A DNA stretch of 64,000 nt, from contig CP075493.1 of assembly GCA_021613535.1 (NCBI GenBank), forward strand, positions 14,446,001 to 14,510,000, written 5' to 3'. Position numbers and translations under genes: made by a program. The notes beneath the pieces are model-generated. The model saw nothing but the letters and a program-made list of their open reading frames with translations. It had not been told where the DNA came from and ran no database searches. Numbering within the stretch: the first letter of the stretch is position 1; every line of letters starts with the position of its first letter. Source of the stretch: Adineta vaga. Lineage: Eukaryota; Rotifera. Shown one piece after another: positions 47,139 through 58,779 of this stretch.

Positions 47139-48512
47139 TTATGAAAAAGATTTATTTTTACGTTTTTTCTGTTTTTCTTTCTTTTTAATGATCTTTTCAA
47201 TGGAAGAATCAATTGTCCATCCCTTGTAACCTTCTAATTCAAGAAGATTCGAATCTGGATACGGATTTTCAAGATCTAAAGTGCACAAAGATGAAATTTG
47301 AAAAATCGATTTGTCTTCGTTTTACTTGGTTGATCATCATCTTCTTTCGTTTTTTCGATTGTTTCATTTACTATTGCCAGCTCTTCAAACTCTAAATTGA
47401 TTCCTTTTTAAATGAGAATACTTTGATTGATTATTCATTCTACCTGATTCTTGTTTCTTTTTTTTCTTCTTTTTTGGTGGTTCATCAATGATTTCTTCTT
47501 CACTCGGTAAATCATTCGAGATACCCGACGATGTTTGTTGCACAATATCCATTGCTTTTTTCTTGGATTTTTCTTTAAAATAATCATTTATTGATTGTTT
47601 ACTTGTTACATAATGAGTATCCGATGGAATTTCACTTTTCTTAGAAGACAAAATCAAATATTCAATCTTGAAAAATAAACGAAAATACTTTTTCTTCTTC
47701 TATTTGAATTGCATTCTTTTGTTGAATTTTATTCCAACCAAAAATACAATCAAGTTCATGATTCGATCTTGAACTTAGATCTTTTCCACTTGATTGTTTT
47801 TTATATCTAAAAAAGCGCGTAAAATCCATTCAACAATCATTCTAAATGAAAAAACTAACGTAAATCTTGTTTTAGTTTCTCGAACAGTTTGATTGAAATT
47901 ATGAAGTGATGTTGAATTCGCTGTTGGATGAGATTGTTGAAGTTGTTCAAGAACATTATCAAATGATTGAGAATGTGCAAGCCATGTCTCATCATATTTA
48001 CCATTAACAAATCCAACTCCTTTTAAATTTGCTTTAAATTTCATATCAATATGTTCGGTTCTTCCATCTTCATTCTTTCCTAATCCAACACCAGATGTCC
48101 AACCCATTTTTTCCAACATTCGTTTACCGAATTTATTTCCATCTAAATAAATTACAAATAGAAGATTGTTTTCGTCAAAAAACTATTGTTTTCGGTACTT
48201 TTGCCATGTTATGAGGTTAAAGACGAAGAACAAGCAGAACGCAAAAAAAACATAACATTTACTATCGTCAATGTGGTTGAAAGAGAAAAACAAAGTATTG
48301 AGGTACGTGTAAACTATGTTATTCATGTCGAAAATATTCATCTTTGTTGTTTTTTCGCACTCAAATGAACGTTGAACTGAGAAAGTTCAATGTAGCGGAT
48401 GAAAACAAAAATGGAAGATGTGGAATTAGATATTTGACTTACCATCAACCCATTCTGTTTTGTTTTGGACAACATAGCGAATTTTGGATCGTTTTTCATT
48501 AAGACTTACCAT
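47139..48512 (-). CDS. PINX1: PINX1-like G-patch protein
   Basis: Five exons: 48512-48443 (MVSLNEKRSKIRYVVQNKTE...), 48142-47860, 47806-47689, 47639-47444 and 47391-47139. The G-patch is KFGKRMLEKMGWTSGVGLGK then NEDGRTEHIDMKFKANLKGV, followed by the PINX1-type ETWLAHSQSFDNVLEQLQ and, across a splice, RFT-YKKQSSGKDLSSRS. A Lys-rich nuclear stretch (PPKKKKKKKQES) comes next. The last exon changes frame at an A5 run (plus 47301-47305); one extra base leads into the block DLENPYPDSNLLELEGYKGW. PINX1 binds telomerase and nucleolar components and also acts in ribosome biogenesis. The first exon splices in phase (GTAAGTC donor). The downstream gene starts 78 bp later. Confidence 0.8.
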
Positions 48513-49432
48513 TGTTTCTCATGCAAATTTAGGAGCAATCTTAAATAAGAAAAGAGAATACTATTATTATTTTCCTCTCGATTTTTATCAGGTATAAAAC
48601 AAAACGAATCGCTTCGCTTTCTTTTTCAGAGATTAGAAGTACACCATTGGTTGTTTAACTAGACTACTCATATATAAAATGGTCTACCTTCGCTTTAAAA
48701 CAAAATAAAAAGTTTGTTTTCAGAAATTAACCTTCGAATAAATTATTTGAGTATAAATTCGTGATTTATTTTTCGAATTTTCTAAACTATCAACTAGTGA
48801 CATCTACAATTCTTGAATTGCATGTTACTAAGATTTGACCTTTTATTGTTGGTGAAATACTCGAAGCATTGATGGTTATGAAATACGAAATCAAAAATAA
48901 TAGAAGAGATAACATTGATATTAACTAAAATAGCAAAAATAAATACTGTACTCGTTGCTCGTATTTCTCGAATATGTTGGAATACATTTGTATGTAGACA
49001 AAAAAGAAAATCGAAGCATGTAAATAATAAGTTTCTATTTATTAGTTATTCATCTAATTAAACCAAAAGCCTTGTCCAAACTTAACACACAACAGTGATG
49101 TAGTTCGTATGAAATATGTATTTTACATAGAAAGTTATTTCACCTCTTCATTTCATTAGCTAGATAGAAAAGTTAAAAACGGGCATTTTTTCCTAACTTT
49201 TTGTGACTAATAACATTGTATCATAAGAAAAAGGACAAATACTATCTTAAAATCTCATAATCAACCTTCTTATCTAAATTGAGGGCATAGATGAGGCTTT
49301 TAACATTACATATTCTCTAGTGTCCTATCACCCAGATCCGTACTACTCTCGATGACATCCACACTCTCAACCTCATACACATTCTCAATCAACTAATATT
49401 AATAAATCAATGCTTTTTTATTAGCTATAATC
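48513..49432. other. Intergenic stretch, no gene seen
   Basis: Upstream of PINX1 on the minus strand, so it holds its promoter. The 3' part (49300-49400) is a CA/CT-rich simple sequence. Confidence 0.4.
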
Positions 49433-52400
49433 TTATTGTTGAAATGCAAGAAAATAATTTTGAACACATACAGGAACGATACTTCTGGCAAAAATAAATA
49501 ATGCTCTACGATAAACTTCAGAAGGTAGAATAAATGCAAAGAGTACAGACATTGAAGGTAAAAAGCCAATAAGATAACTTGGTAAAGTAACAAATGGATG
49601 TCGATCAAGTTTACTACACACAAATACAAAAGCAAATACTAATCGAGGTATAGCAAATATCGCTAAAAGGATCGGAGCAATCAATAAATGTTTATGTTTA
49701 ACTATTTGTGCTCTAATACTTTTTGGTTCTATTCGCAACATAAAATTCATATTTATCGTAGTAAAACCAAGATTGATAGTAACTGGACGTCTAATATTGT
49801 TCACTTTTCCAGCAGTTCTTTGTTTGATTCGAGCTATACCAATAATAATAATACTACTACATATTAAGTTGATTGTTAATGGAATTACAAATAAACATAT
49901 GTTTGAAGTTGAATATAAAGTTAAAAGTATCGGTTGATCAGCATTAAGTGTCAATACACACCAATTTGTTTCATCATATGCATCAATAACCATTCGACGA
50001 TATATTAATTCAGGTGAACTGATAATAGCAACAATGATAGGCACAAGAATTGATATCCGTTTAGCAATTATTTTACTTTTTAATCGAGAGAATTTAGTTT
50101 CACGTTTGATAGCTAATGTTCTTTCAATAGCTACACATGCATTTAAACATTCACAACTTATCAAAGAAAGTTTAATCAGAAATTCAGTAATAGCACATAG
50201 TACACTTCCTTGACTTCTAATAAATAAGAAAATTAACTTCAAAGTTAATGTAATACTCGTCAACAAACCAAAACATGATGAAATTAATAAATAAATACCA
50301 GAACCAACATCTTGTGTTTTTCCTTGATAAAATGTTCCAATTCCTAAGATATTCATTAGAAATCCAATAATAATGAAACAACTGATCAAAATAACACTAA
50401 TTTTAATAATTGTCTTCGATGTTGTTAGACGTATATGTGATCCAATGATGGCATCAAGTGAAAGAGAATAACCAGCTCTAGAGAATTGACACAGTTCTCC
50501 ATAAGTACATGGTTCACAAAGACATAATGAATTTCTTGGACAAAGATGATGATTTTGTATGCATATACCTCGACCATTACATTTATTTTCTGAACATCCA
50601 TATGATGTAGGTTCAAAATTAAAACAATCACTATAACTTCTTTGATCACATAAACACATTAATTTATCATCATAAAAACACATTAAGTTTTCTTTCTTAT
50701 ATTTTTCAAGACATACTTGTTGATAATATTTAACACGATGTAATTTTGGTAGATTAATTATGGTAGAATTAAATAATTCATTTATTGGTCGACATCGACG
50801 AGATGAATCAACTTCACTATTGATTTCTACTAAACCATCACTATCTGGTTTACGCACTAATAAAAGATAAAAGTCATTTTGATCACGATTTTCATAGAGT
50901 TGAATGAAAATAACATCATACAAAAGATCGTTTTCGAAATAAAATGTATAATTAGATATGCTTGCGCGAAGACGGTGAAAATAGGTAAAATGTATTGGCT
51001 CCTGAAAAAGATTAATTTTAAAACTATGAAGAAATACAATATTTGATGATGGTATAAGAATATTTGAAGTAAATGTCACATGAATACGAGCTTTCATTGT
51101 TTCACAATCATCGCCAAACCATTCTACATGACATATACAAATATATTGTTCAGATTCATAATAACGTGAATCAGCTGGTAAACATTCTCCATGTCCACTA
51201 CAATTCTGTTTAACACATGGATTAAATGGAACAAAACAACGACGACCAGTTAAATTTAGTGGACATACACAAATATCTCGACCAAGATCAGTATCATAAC
51301 CAATACAACGAGAAACATTTGAACATGAAGTACAATTTGTAGTATTGAATTGAATTGTTTGTGTTGCGGAACTATCAGGTATATATAATTGTTTTGCTAT
51401 TCGATTGACAGGTAAAAATTCAAATGGAACAGGAAATATCCATGAAGTACGATATTCTAATGTTTTTGCAACAAATACGTGAATATGTACTGAATGATTT
51501 ATCAATGGAAATAATGATTGATTTATTGGATAATATAATTCAATTAAATATCGTGGTAAACAATAACGATATGGTATATATAATATTTGATCATGTGAAA
51601 TTATTGAATTTGAACTATTATTACGTACTAATAGAATAACAATTTTGTATAATGGAAGAAGAGAATTAAATAAACTTGTAGTTCGTAATTGAAGAAAAAC
51701 TGCAATTCGTTTACGTTGAAATTGACATCGATCACCATAATAAGAGTCTGTACACATACAATAGAAACCAAGTGGACTGTTAGGTGAATAAAAATATACT
51801 CCTCTATTACAATACCAATGAATAATATCAATATCTTTTGATAAACTTCGAATGAGTCGATTATTTTTTAATTCAGGAATTTCTTTCATATCAATTGTAA
51901 GAAATGGGCGACTAGTTGATCGATCATTTAGATCACAAAATAGTTGACTCTCTTTTTCATTGCATGTTAAAGAAGTATCATAACAGCGTGTTATAAATGA
52001 TATTGTTGGTGCATACTGACCATTACGACATCGAAATAGATTCGGATCACAATTCTTCCCTTCCATTATTAAGCCAATGACATGCAATTGTTTCATCATC
52101 ATCTAACGGACAATGCTGATGACAATCACATATTTCTTCAATTAGAATACATTTAGTAGAATTTTGACAACGATAACGACGCATAAATTCATATGGAAAA
52201 TGAATACGACAAAATTCTCGTTCATCTAATGAGCCAACACAATCAATGATACCATCACCAATTCGTTCTTTTGTAAACATATTGCATAACCATCTGAAAT
52301 ATTCAAACAAAATGACTTGTAGGATTACAATGATGATAAGAAAGCAAAGACTCTTCCAACTCAGTTCATCATGTCCATCAGGACAATTCCAGACTTTATT

Positions 52401-54316
52401 GCATTTAGTGTAATGTGTTAAACAATTCCATTCAGACAAAGGACAATTCGATTCATCTGTGTCATTATTCGTATCTGGAGTACGTTCAAGAATACGATTA
52501 CAAAGTTGACTAAATGTCATATTAAACGGATGTCTTTCTTGACGGTGAGCATAACATTCTTCTGTATTTTGATCAAGGCAAAGAGATTCATGTGTAGAAT
52601 CTTCATCACTTCTATCATCACAATCATCCTATTAATAATAACAATAAATGATAGATTTCAAAAACATTCATTAGAATAACTATATTTTAAAAAGTTAACA
52701 TTCCTCAATTCTATATACTTACAATACCATTATATTTCGATGACTGATGAACACATTTTATTCCATTATAACATTTAAATCTATATGGAAGATTAAGATT
52801 ACATGTATTTGATTGATGTTCATCTTCTCCATCTGAACAATCGTTTTGACCATCTGATAATCGATGTTTTGAAAAACATTTACTTCCATCGTTACATTTA
52901 AACAATGTACAATTGTTCATTAGATCATTTTTAGGTAATAATGAACACGAAAGCACAAAACGTTTTAGATCTTTGATCATGTCAGAAAAACTAACATATG
53001 TTGCATTACTAAACGTTTCAAAAGCTCGACAATATAGACCATCGTAGTTCGTTGTACTTGTATTATCATTATTGAATAAATATGAACATAATGTTTTGTT
53101 AAAACAAATTGTTATAGGCATTAGATTATCATAAATAATGTGTATGTTTGAAAATAAAATTATTTTTGATAATGGCATTTGTTTGAAATAAAGACGATCT
53201 CGATGAGATTTACAATATAACTCTGATGAATTTAAATTTGGTCCATTAGAACAATCACTATCACCACATGAGAACCATGTAGAAGGACATACTGTGTCTT
53301 CACATCTTAAATCAAAAGCATCGAAACAAAAACTGCCATGTCTATATATCTCATCGGAGTAATCCATACAATCAACGTGTGAGTCCCAGTAAAACGTTTT
53401 ATCAATACATTGTCCATTAAGACAACGATATTCGGTTGATGGATCACAATCATTGATTTCAAGCGCATGGCAATGGATTTCATCGAATCCATTAGTACAA
53501 TCGATCTTTCCTACAAGAATTAGAGTATTGTGATAGAGATATTATATAGCAATACTCAAAAGAGTAAACGTAGATTTCCTCTATCGATGGTATAGGTGAA
53601 GAAGCAAACGATACATGGATCGCATTCTGAGGAAAGGCGTGTATCAATTGAGAACAAGAGAGTTGCAAAATTACTAGTAGTTCAAACCCTCTTCTTCTTA
53701 GGATAATCTAAAAGATATGAATTGATATCTTACCATCACATATTTCTCGCCAATCTAAACATAAAACAGATTGACATTCGATGCCACCTGTCTCGAAACA
53801 TACACTATTATTGATTGATAAAAGATCATCAGGAATATGTTTTTTCTCATAAAATTGAATGTCAACTATATCAGGAAAATACTTTGGCGAATTAAATGTA
53901 TATTCACAATTTGGTCCAAACCAAAACTTATCATCTTGAGAGCAATTAATAAATAATCCTACTTTAACACCTGATTCATACTCTTCAATTGTATCCATAG
54001 ATGCGTACCAATTAAAAAGTTGTTCACTTGTAATATTTATTGATCGTAGATAATCAAATGTAATAGGATTACCATAAATGACATTTTTGTTTTCTTTGGA
54101 TAAAGAATTTGATATTGATTGTCGACAAAAGCGCACAGTATGAAAACGTGCATTTGACTGAAAAAAATCGTCGTGTAATATTTTCGGAACAACATCATGT
54201 AGGCAATCAAAAGCACCAGCTGCGGTAGCACTCCGTGTTTCATACATTCGTTTAGGCAGATCATATGAATTGCACAATGCAAGAAACACAATAATTATGA
54301 TCGTGTACATCGGCAT
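49433..54316 (-). CDS. LDL-receptor-class-A / EGF / seven-TM receptor
   Basis: Exon 1 (54316-53734) has a signal peptide (MPMYTIIIIVFLALCNSYDL). Exon 2 (53510-52723) and exon 3 (from 52628) are joined by GT-AG introns in phase. LDLa repeats run through them, for example DCDPSTEYRCLNGQCIDKTF, LFKCNDGSKCFSKHRLSDGQ with NDCSDGEDE, and GDGIIDCVGSLDE. A one-base shift at a CCC run (plus 52058-52060) interrupts exon 3; one base fewer leads into the next part. EGF-like modules follow (GFYCMCTDSYYGDRCQ, KQNCSGHGECLPAD). From about 50400 a seven-helix domain begins (SVILISCFIIIGFLMNILGI), with CVAIERTLAIKRETKFS after TM3. This is a large orphan chemoreceptor-like architecture of about 1,500 aa. Confidence 0.75.
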
Positions 54317-55335
54317 TATAGTTATCGACTAACTAAAAGAAATATGAAAAAAGAATTTAGATGAACATCTGTTTAAAATAAAAAAATATAGATATTTGCA
54401 TGCATAATGTTTAAATATATTACTTTAAAATGTAGTCTTGCTTAACAATTATGATGGTATCAGGAATTATACGTCCGGCTGAAAGATTTTCATCGAAGAA
54501 ACAAGCTGACATATGTTCTTATAGGAAACATGATCTTGGCTACTTGATTTTCATCTTTCGAGGACAAATGCTGAGTTAAATGACGTAGAAGAAAAGGTTA
54601 ATGAATGTAAAATTTTCTATGATCACAACTACTGTAACAAAATAAAATCCATATGTTTCTATAGAAGTTTAAGTTTTGTAGAAAATCGAAATGTGAGGAT
54701 GAATTGCCTAAATTTTTCCATCGTACTATAATCTAGAGAATTTGACGAAAAGATGTGTTTTCAAGACTTTTTTAAGAGTTCTCATAAACAGGTAAACTGA
54801 ATGGCTCAAGTGAGTATGCAACCGTTTAAAGTTAACATATCTATTTCAATATCAAACAATCTACATAGAAACAATTTCGTGATCTTAGTTTATCTAGAAG
54901 AGAATAATATTTTATTATATTCAGCTTTTGACTTAAGAACTTTCCATGAAAATTTTATTTTGCTTTTGATCATCACGATGAATTGACTATTTAGCTATTG
55001 TTACAAAAAAAAGAACAGCCAAACCACTGCGTTATGTAACAGTGTTACGTAGAAGCCTGTTGTTTTTTCTCGATTGATATCTTTTTTATAATTGATACTT
55101 AACTCTTATTGATTGAAAAATGAAATGTTATACTTACGCACTTTTTCTTTGAATAGCTGTTTGCAAAATAATATAATCTTTCTTCATACAAAATACAAAA
55201 GCTTAACACAAGTATAAAATATAGAAGAGAATCGTTTTTGTTTCTATTTAGAAAAAGAAGATATTCCATATTGATCATCAACAATAAACGGGTATACGTA
55301 ACTCATCTAACTTTATTATAAATACAGAGAATATA
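54317..55335. other. Divergent intergenic stretch between receptor and cellulase
   Basis: Lies between genes on opposite strands; no coding frame is credible. It probably contains both promoters. Confidence 0.4.
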
Positions 55336-56303
55336 ATGTTAAAAATTATAATTACTCTATTCATTGGTTTGCTCAATCTCCCACAAGCAAGTAAGAAAAT
55401 TTCTTTCGCAACAATAACACATAGAATTATCTGTTAAGCACCATGTGTATCTCTCTATGGTCAATGTGGAGGAAAGGAATGGACAGGTTCAACGCAATGT
55501 TGTAGTGGTTCACAATGTACCGTTGGTAATGATTATTATTCACAATGTTTACCAGCTACTGGATCATCAACTTCAAGTGGTAGTAGTACTACTAGTAAAA
55601 CAACACAATCACCATCGGTGAGCAATGGACGTCAAAATGGTGTTACAACTCGTTATTGGGATTGTTGTAAAGCAAGTTGTGGTTGGTCCGGCAAAGCATC
55701 AGTTACAAATCCAGTAAAAACTTGTGCACGTGATGGTATTACTGCTGTTGATATCAATGCTCAATCTGGTTGTAATGGAGGTGGTGCATATATGTGTAAC
55801 AATCAACAGCCATGGAATGTTAGTTCTTCTCTTTCTTATGGTTATGCAGCTGCTTATATAACTGTATGTTAATCATTTTCTTTCAAATGAATATCTTTAT
55901 ATGATACTAATATTTAATTAAGAATCAACGAGAATCAGATTGGTGTTGTGCATGTTATTCATTAATATTCACATCAGGTCCTGTTGTTGGCAAAGAATTA
56001 ATTGTTCAAGTAACAAATACAGGTGGTGATTTAGGTAAAAATCATTTTGATCTTCAAATGCCTGGTGGTGGTGTAGGTATTTTTGATGGATGTTCAAGCC
56101 AGTTTGTTGGTTCATTCTCATGGGGTGATCGTTATGGTGGTGTTAGAGCACGATCAGATTGTAATAAACTTCCACCAAGTATTCAAGCAGGTTGTTTTTG
56201 GCGATTTGATTGGTTTCAAAATGCAGATAATCCATCGATGACTTTCAAACAAGTCACATGTCCAGCTGCTCTTACTGCAAACACACAATGTGTTCGAAAA
56301 TAA
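55336..56303 (+). CDS. GH45 endoglucanase with N-terminal CBM1 (fungal type)
   Basis: Exons 55336-55390, 55439-55863 and 55923-56303 are joined by short GT-AG introns, giving 286 aa. A signal peptide ([18 protein letters not shown]) precedes a family-1 cellulose-binding module ([20 protein letters not shown]...YYSQC), a Ser/Thr-rich linker (about 47-80) and a GH45 catalytic domain. The two catalytic aspartates are present: [12 protein letters not shown] (Asp about residue 93) and [18 protein letters not shown] (Asp about 203), with a spacing very close to that of the fungal enzymes. It would hydrolyse beta-1,4-glucan outside the cell. CBM1 is essentially fungal, so transfer from a fungus is the simplest explanation; the introns show adaptation to the host. 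Confidence 0.9.
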
Positions 56304-57329
56304 GTCGAAAAAGGAAATGAAAATAAAATAATAATAATGTGTACTTCATTGAAGGATTCTTTTTGATTTGAATATGAGATAAAACAATATCCACTTGATC
56401 AATTATAAATATACTTCTGAAACAATGGAATTTCTCAACATGATCAAATATTTTTTATTCTAAGGTGATTCATATATATGTAAATGTAAATAAGAAAAAT
56501 CCCTAAAAGAAATTTTTTTTTTCTTTCATTCTGCCAACTATGTCTGCCTTTGTTGAAAAGTCAATCAGAGTAGAAAAATACCGATGTATACATGACATTT
56601 ATAATAATGAAGTAAAAGGAACATCCATTTCTATTTCTATTTCTTTTGAAAAAGCTTGACATTAAAATTTTTATCTATAAAAGTAAAAGTAAAAGTCTAA
56701 ATTCTTATTTTATCTCTCGGTATAGAATTCCTCATTGCATTTGCTATATTTCGTCGACAAAAGCTTCAATAAAAACAGAATTTCTGGAAAATGCCATTGC
56801 ATAGAGTAATAAAACTAGTCAAATCGTTGAAATCAAAATTTATGCAATATCACGTACATCTTGCAAAATAAAACTTGAGACCCCTATCTTGTCAAACATT
56901 TTCTTCTTTCTTCGTGTGTTTATTTTGCATTTACGTCATTTCAGTATACTTGATAATATTTCTTGGTTATCAAACCTTTTCGTAAACATCATATGTTTTC
57001 TATAACAGATATTTCAAACAGCTCTTTCTAGTCAAGTAAAAACAAATATGCAATATAACTATTTATCTTAAGAATCATATGATTTTCATATCTTCATCGT
57101 ATGGTATAAAAACGTGTAAAATTGTATCTCAACGAACAGATCATCAAGTAGAATTTTCATATAAAACTCATATAACTGTAAGTAAATTCTATAGATGTGA
57201 ATCAAATATTTTGATGATTCATTTACAGACACGAAATTTCTTATTTTTCACATTAACATTGATTTATGTTACAAAAGTTAGAGAAAACTCACTCCGAATT
57301 AAAATATTCGAGAGTGAATAACGAGCAAC
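56304..57329. other. Intergenic stretch, no gene seen
   Basis: Short AT-rich frames only, including 57079-57321. It likely holds the 3' end of the cellulase gene and the promoter of the following gene. Confidence 0.4.
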
Positions 57330-58594
57330 ATGAAAATCAGTTCGAAGCAACAAAACAAATCTTATCCAAGTAGTTTAATCATTGTAAAAATATAATCTGA
57401 TACTTACGTTTCTCTATAGGTCATGGTGTTCCCCTTCGTTTCTTTTCACAAAATCGAAACTTTTTTATACAATTTTGTTTGTATTTGTTATTATTTCTGG
57501 TGTCATGATCGTAGGTATCGTTGGATACAAAACAAACAATACGAATGATAATGAAAGCAAGCGATATTCTATTATTTTGAATAGAAAAATATCCAGTTGT
57601 TTCTTGTAGAAATACCAGTGGATGATGCTGTTGAGAAAAATGATCAACATCCTCAACTACGAAGAGGTTCATCATATGTAAATGTTGTTTATTCATTCGA
57701 TGATCAATACTTTTATTCTCTCTTTTGTTTCCAATACAGAATAAAGCTTATGAACCTGAAAAACTTGGTCATATGAATGTTTATTTTCGTAAATCAAAAG
57801 AACGTGGTGATCGACAAGACCTTGAACGATATCGTTTTCCAGTAGCACGATATGATCGCGATCGATTTCGTATGTAGTTCTCAATCGATTTCTAACACTT
57901 CCTCATACAAAATCTTATCTTTTCTTTTCTATATTAAAGCTATCAGAGGTCCATTCTTAAGTTTTATGCCACAAGTCCCATTATTTGTGGATCGAGTAAC
58001 ACAACAAACAATTGCCATTGCAGCAACAGGAGGTATAACAAATAATTCTATTTATCAAACATATCGATTGTAAATTCATCTTCGAATAATTCTTCTAGTT
58101 TACATTCTACCACCATTGATCAATTTTTTTGGTAGAAGATTCTCAGTTGCAGAATTGATTGTTTCAGGTTATGCTAGTCTAGTTAGTAGTGGTATTCCAC
58201 CGTCTGGTCCTATCAATATGATGTCTTATTTTCAACCAGTACCATGTTTGTCGATTTTTTCTTACTTTCCTATAGAATTCATTATCTTTCTTCTTTCTTT
58301 ACTATAGTATATGGTGCGGGAATACCAAGAATTGATCCGGTAGGTGGTGGGTTCATCGGTGGTATTCGAACTAAATATAAATCTTTTCATATACGATCAA
58401 AACCAAGGAAATATGTTAATATCGATTCTGCATATGAAACAGAAGAAGGAGATAATGATGATGATGATGAAACTTATGATAAAGGATCGTCATATTCAGA
58501 GCAAGACTATAGAAAACGACCACTACAACATTATCGTCGTCCTGATACATATCGAAAACGCACAAAAAGTATATATAAAGGTCCTAATCAGTAG
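57330..58594 (+). CDS. Single-pass membrane protein of unknown family (multi-exon)
   Basis: Probable exons: from 57330 (MKISSKQQNKSYP, donor GTAGTT); 57420-about 57550; 57610-57677; 57740-57869; 57940-58032; 58099-58245; 58308-58594. Phases agree from 57610 onward. Exon 2 has a membrane helix (ILFVFVIISGVMIVGIVGYK), reached only if a T6 run at 57461-57466 has one more base. The junction into 57610 uses a GC-AG intron (GAAA|GCAAGC). Later blocks are AYEPEKLGHMNVYFRKSKER, RGPFLSFMPQVPLFVDRVTQ, LPPLINFFGRRFSVAELIVS and a charged tail. It ends 185 bp before the peptidase-like gene on the same strand. Family not recognised. Confidence 0.55.
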
Positions 58595-58754
58595 GATAAC
58601 TCGTTAATAATTTATCGATACATACTCAGACATTTGTTAGGAAAGTTAACTTTTTTTTGCGAATCATAAATCATTATTTGAGCACCATATCTCAGTTAGA
58701 TCTAATAACAATCAAAATCCCTCTTAAATCTTTTATTCATGATTTGTTCACATG

Positions 58755-58765
58755 ACTAATTCTAG
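58755..58765 (+). promoter_or_regulatory. Acceptor-like site before the peptidase-like gene
   Basis: ACTAATTCTAG ends at 58765, 14 bases before the ATG at 58780. It may be the acceptor of an unseen leader exon or a trans-splice site, as at the acetyl-CoA hydrolase gene. Confidence 0.3.
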
Positions 58766-58779
58766 GTACAACACGTACT

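Noticed and set aside
58755-58779. Signal-peptide exon for the peptidase-like gene
   Set aside because: The AG at 58765 suggests an upstream exon, but no credible exon with a donor was found between 58600 and 58750.
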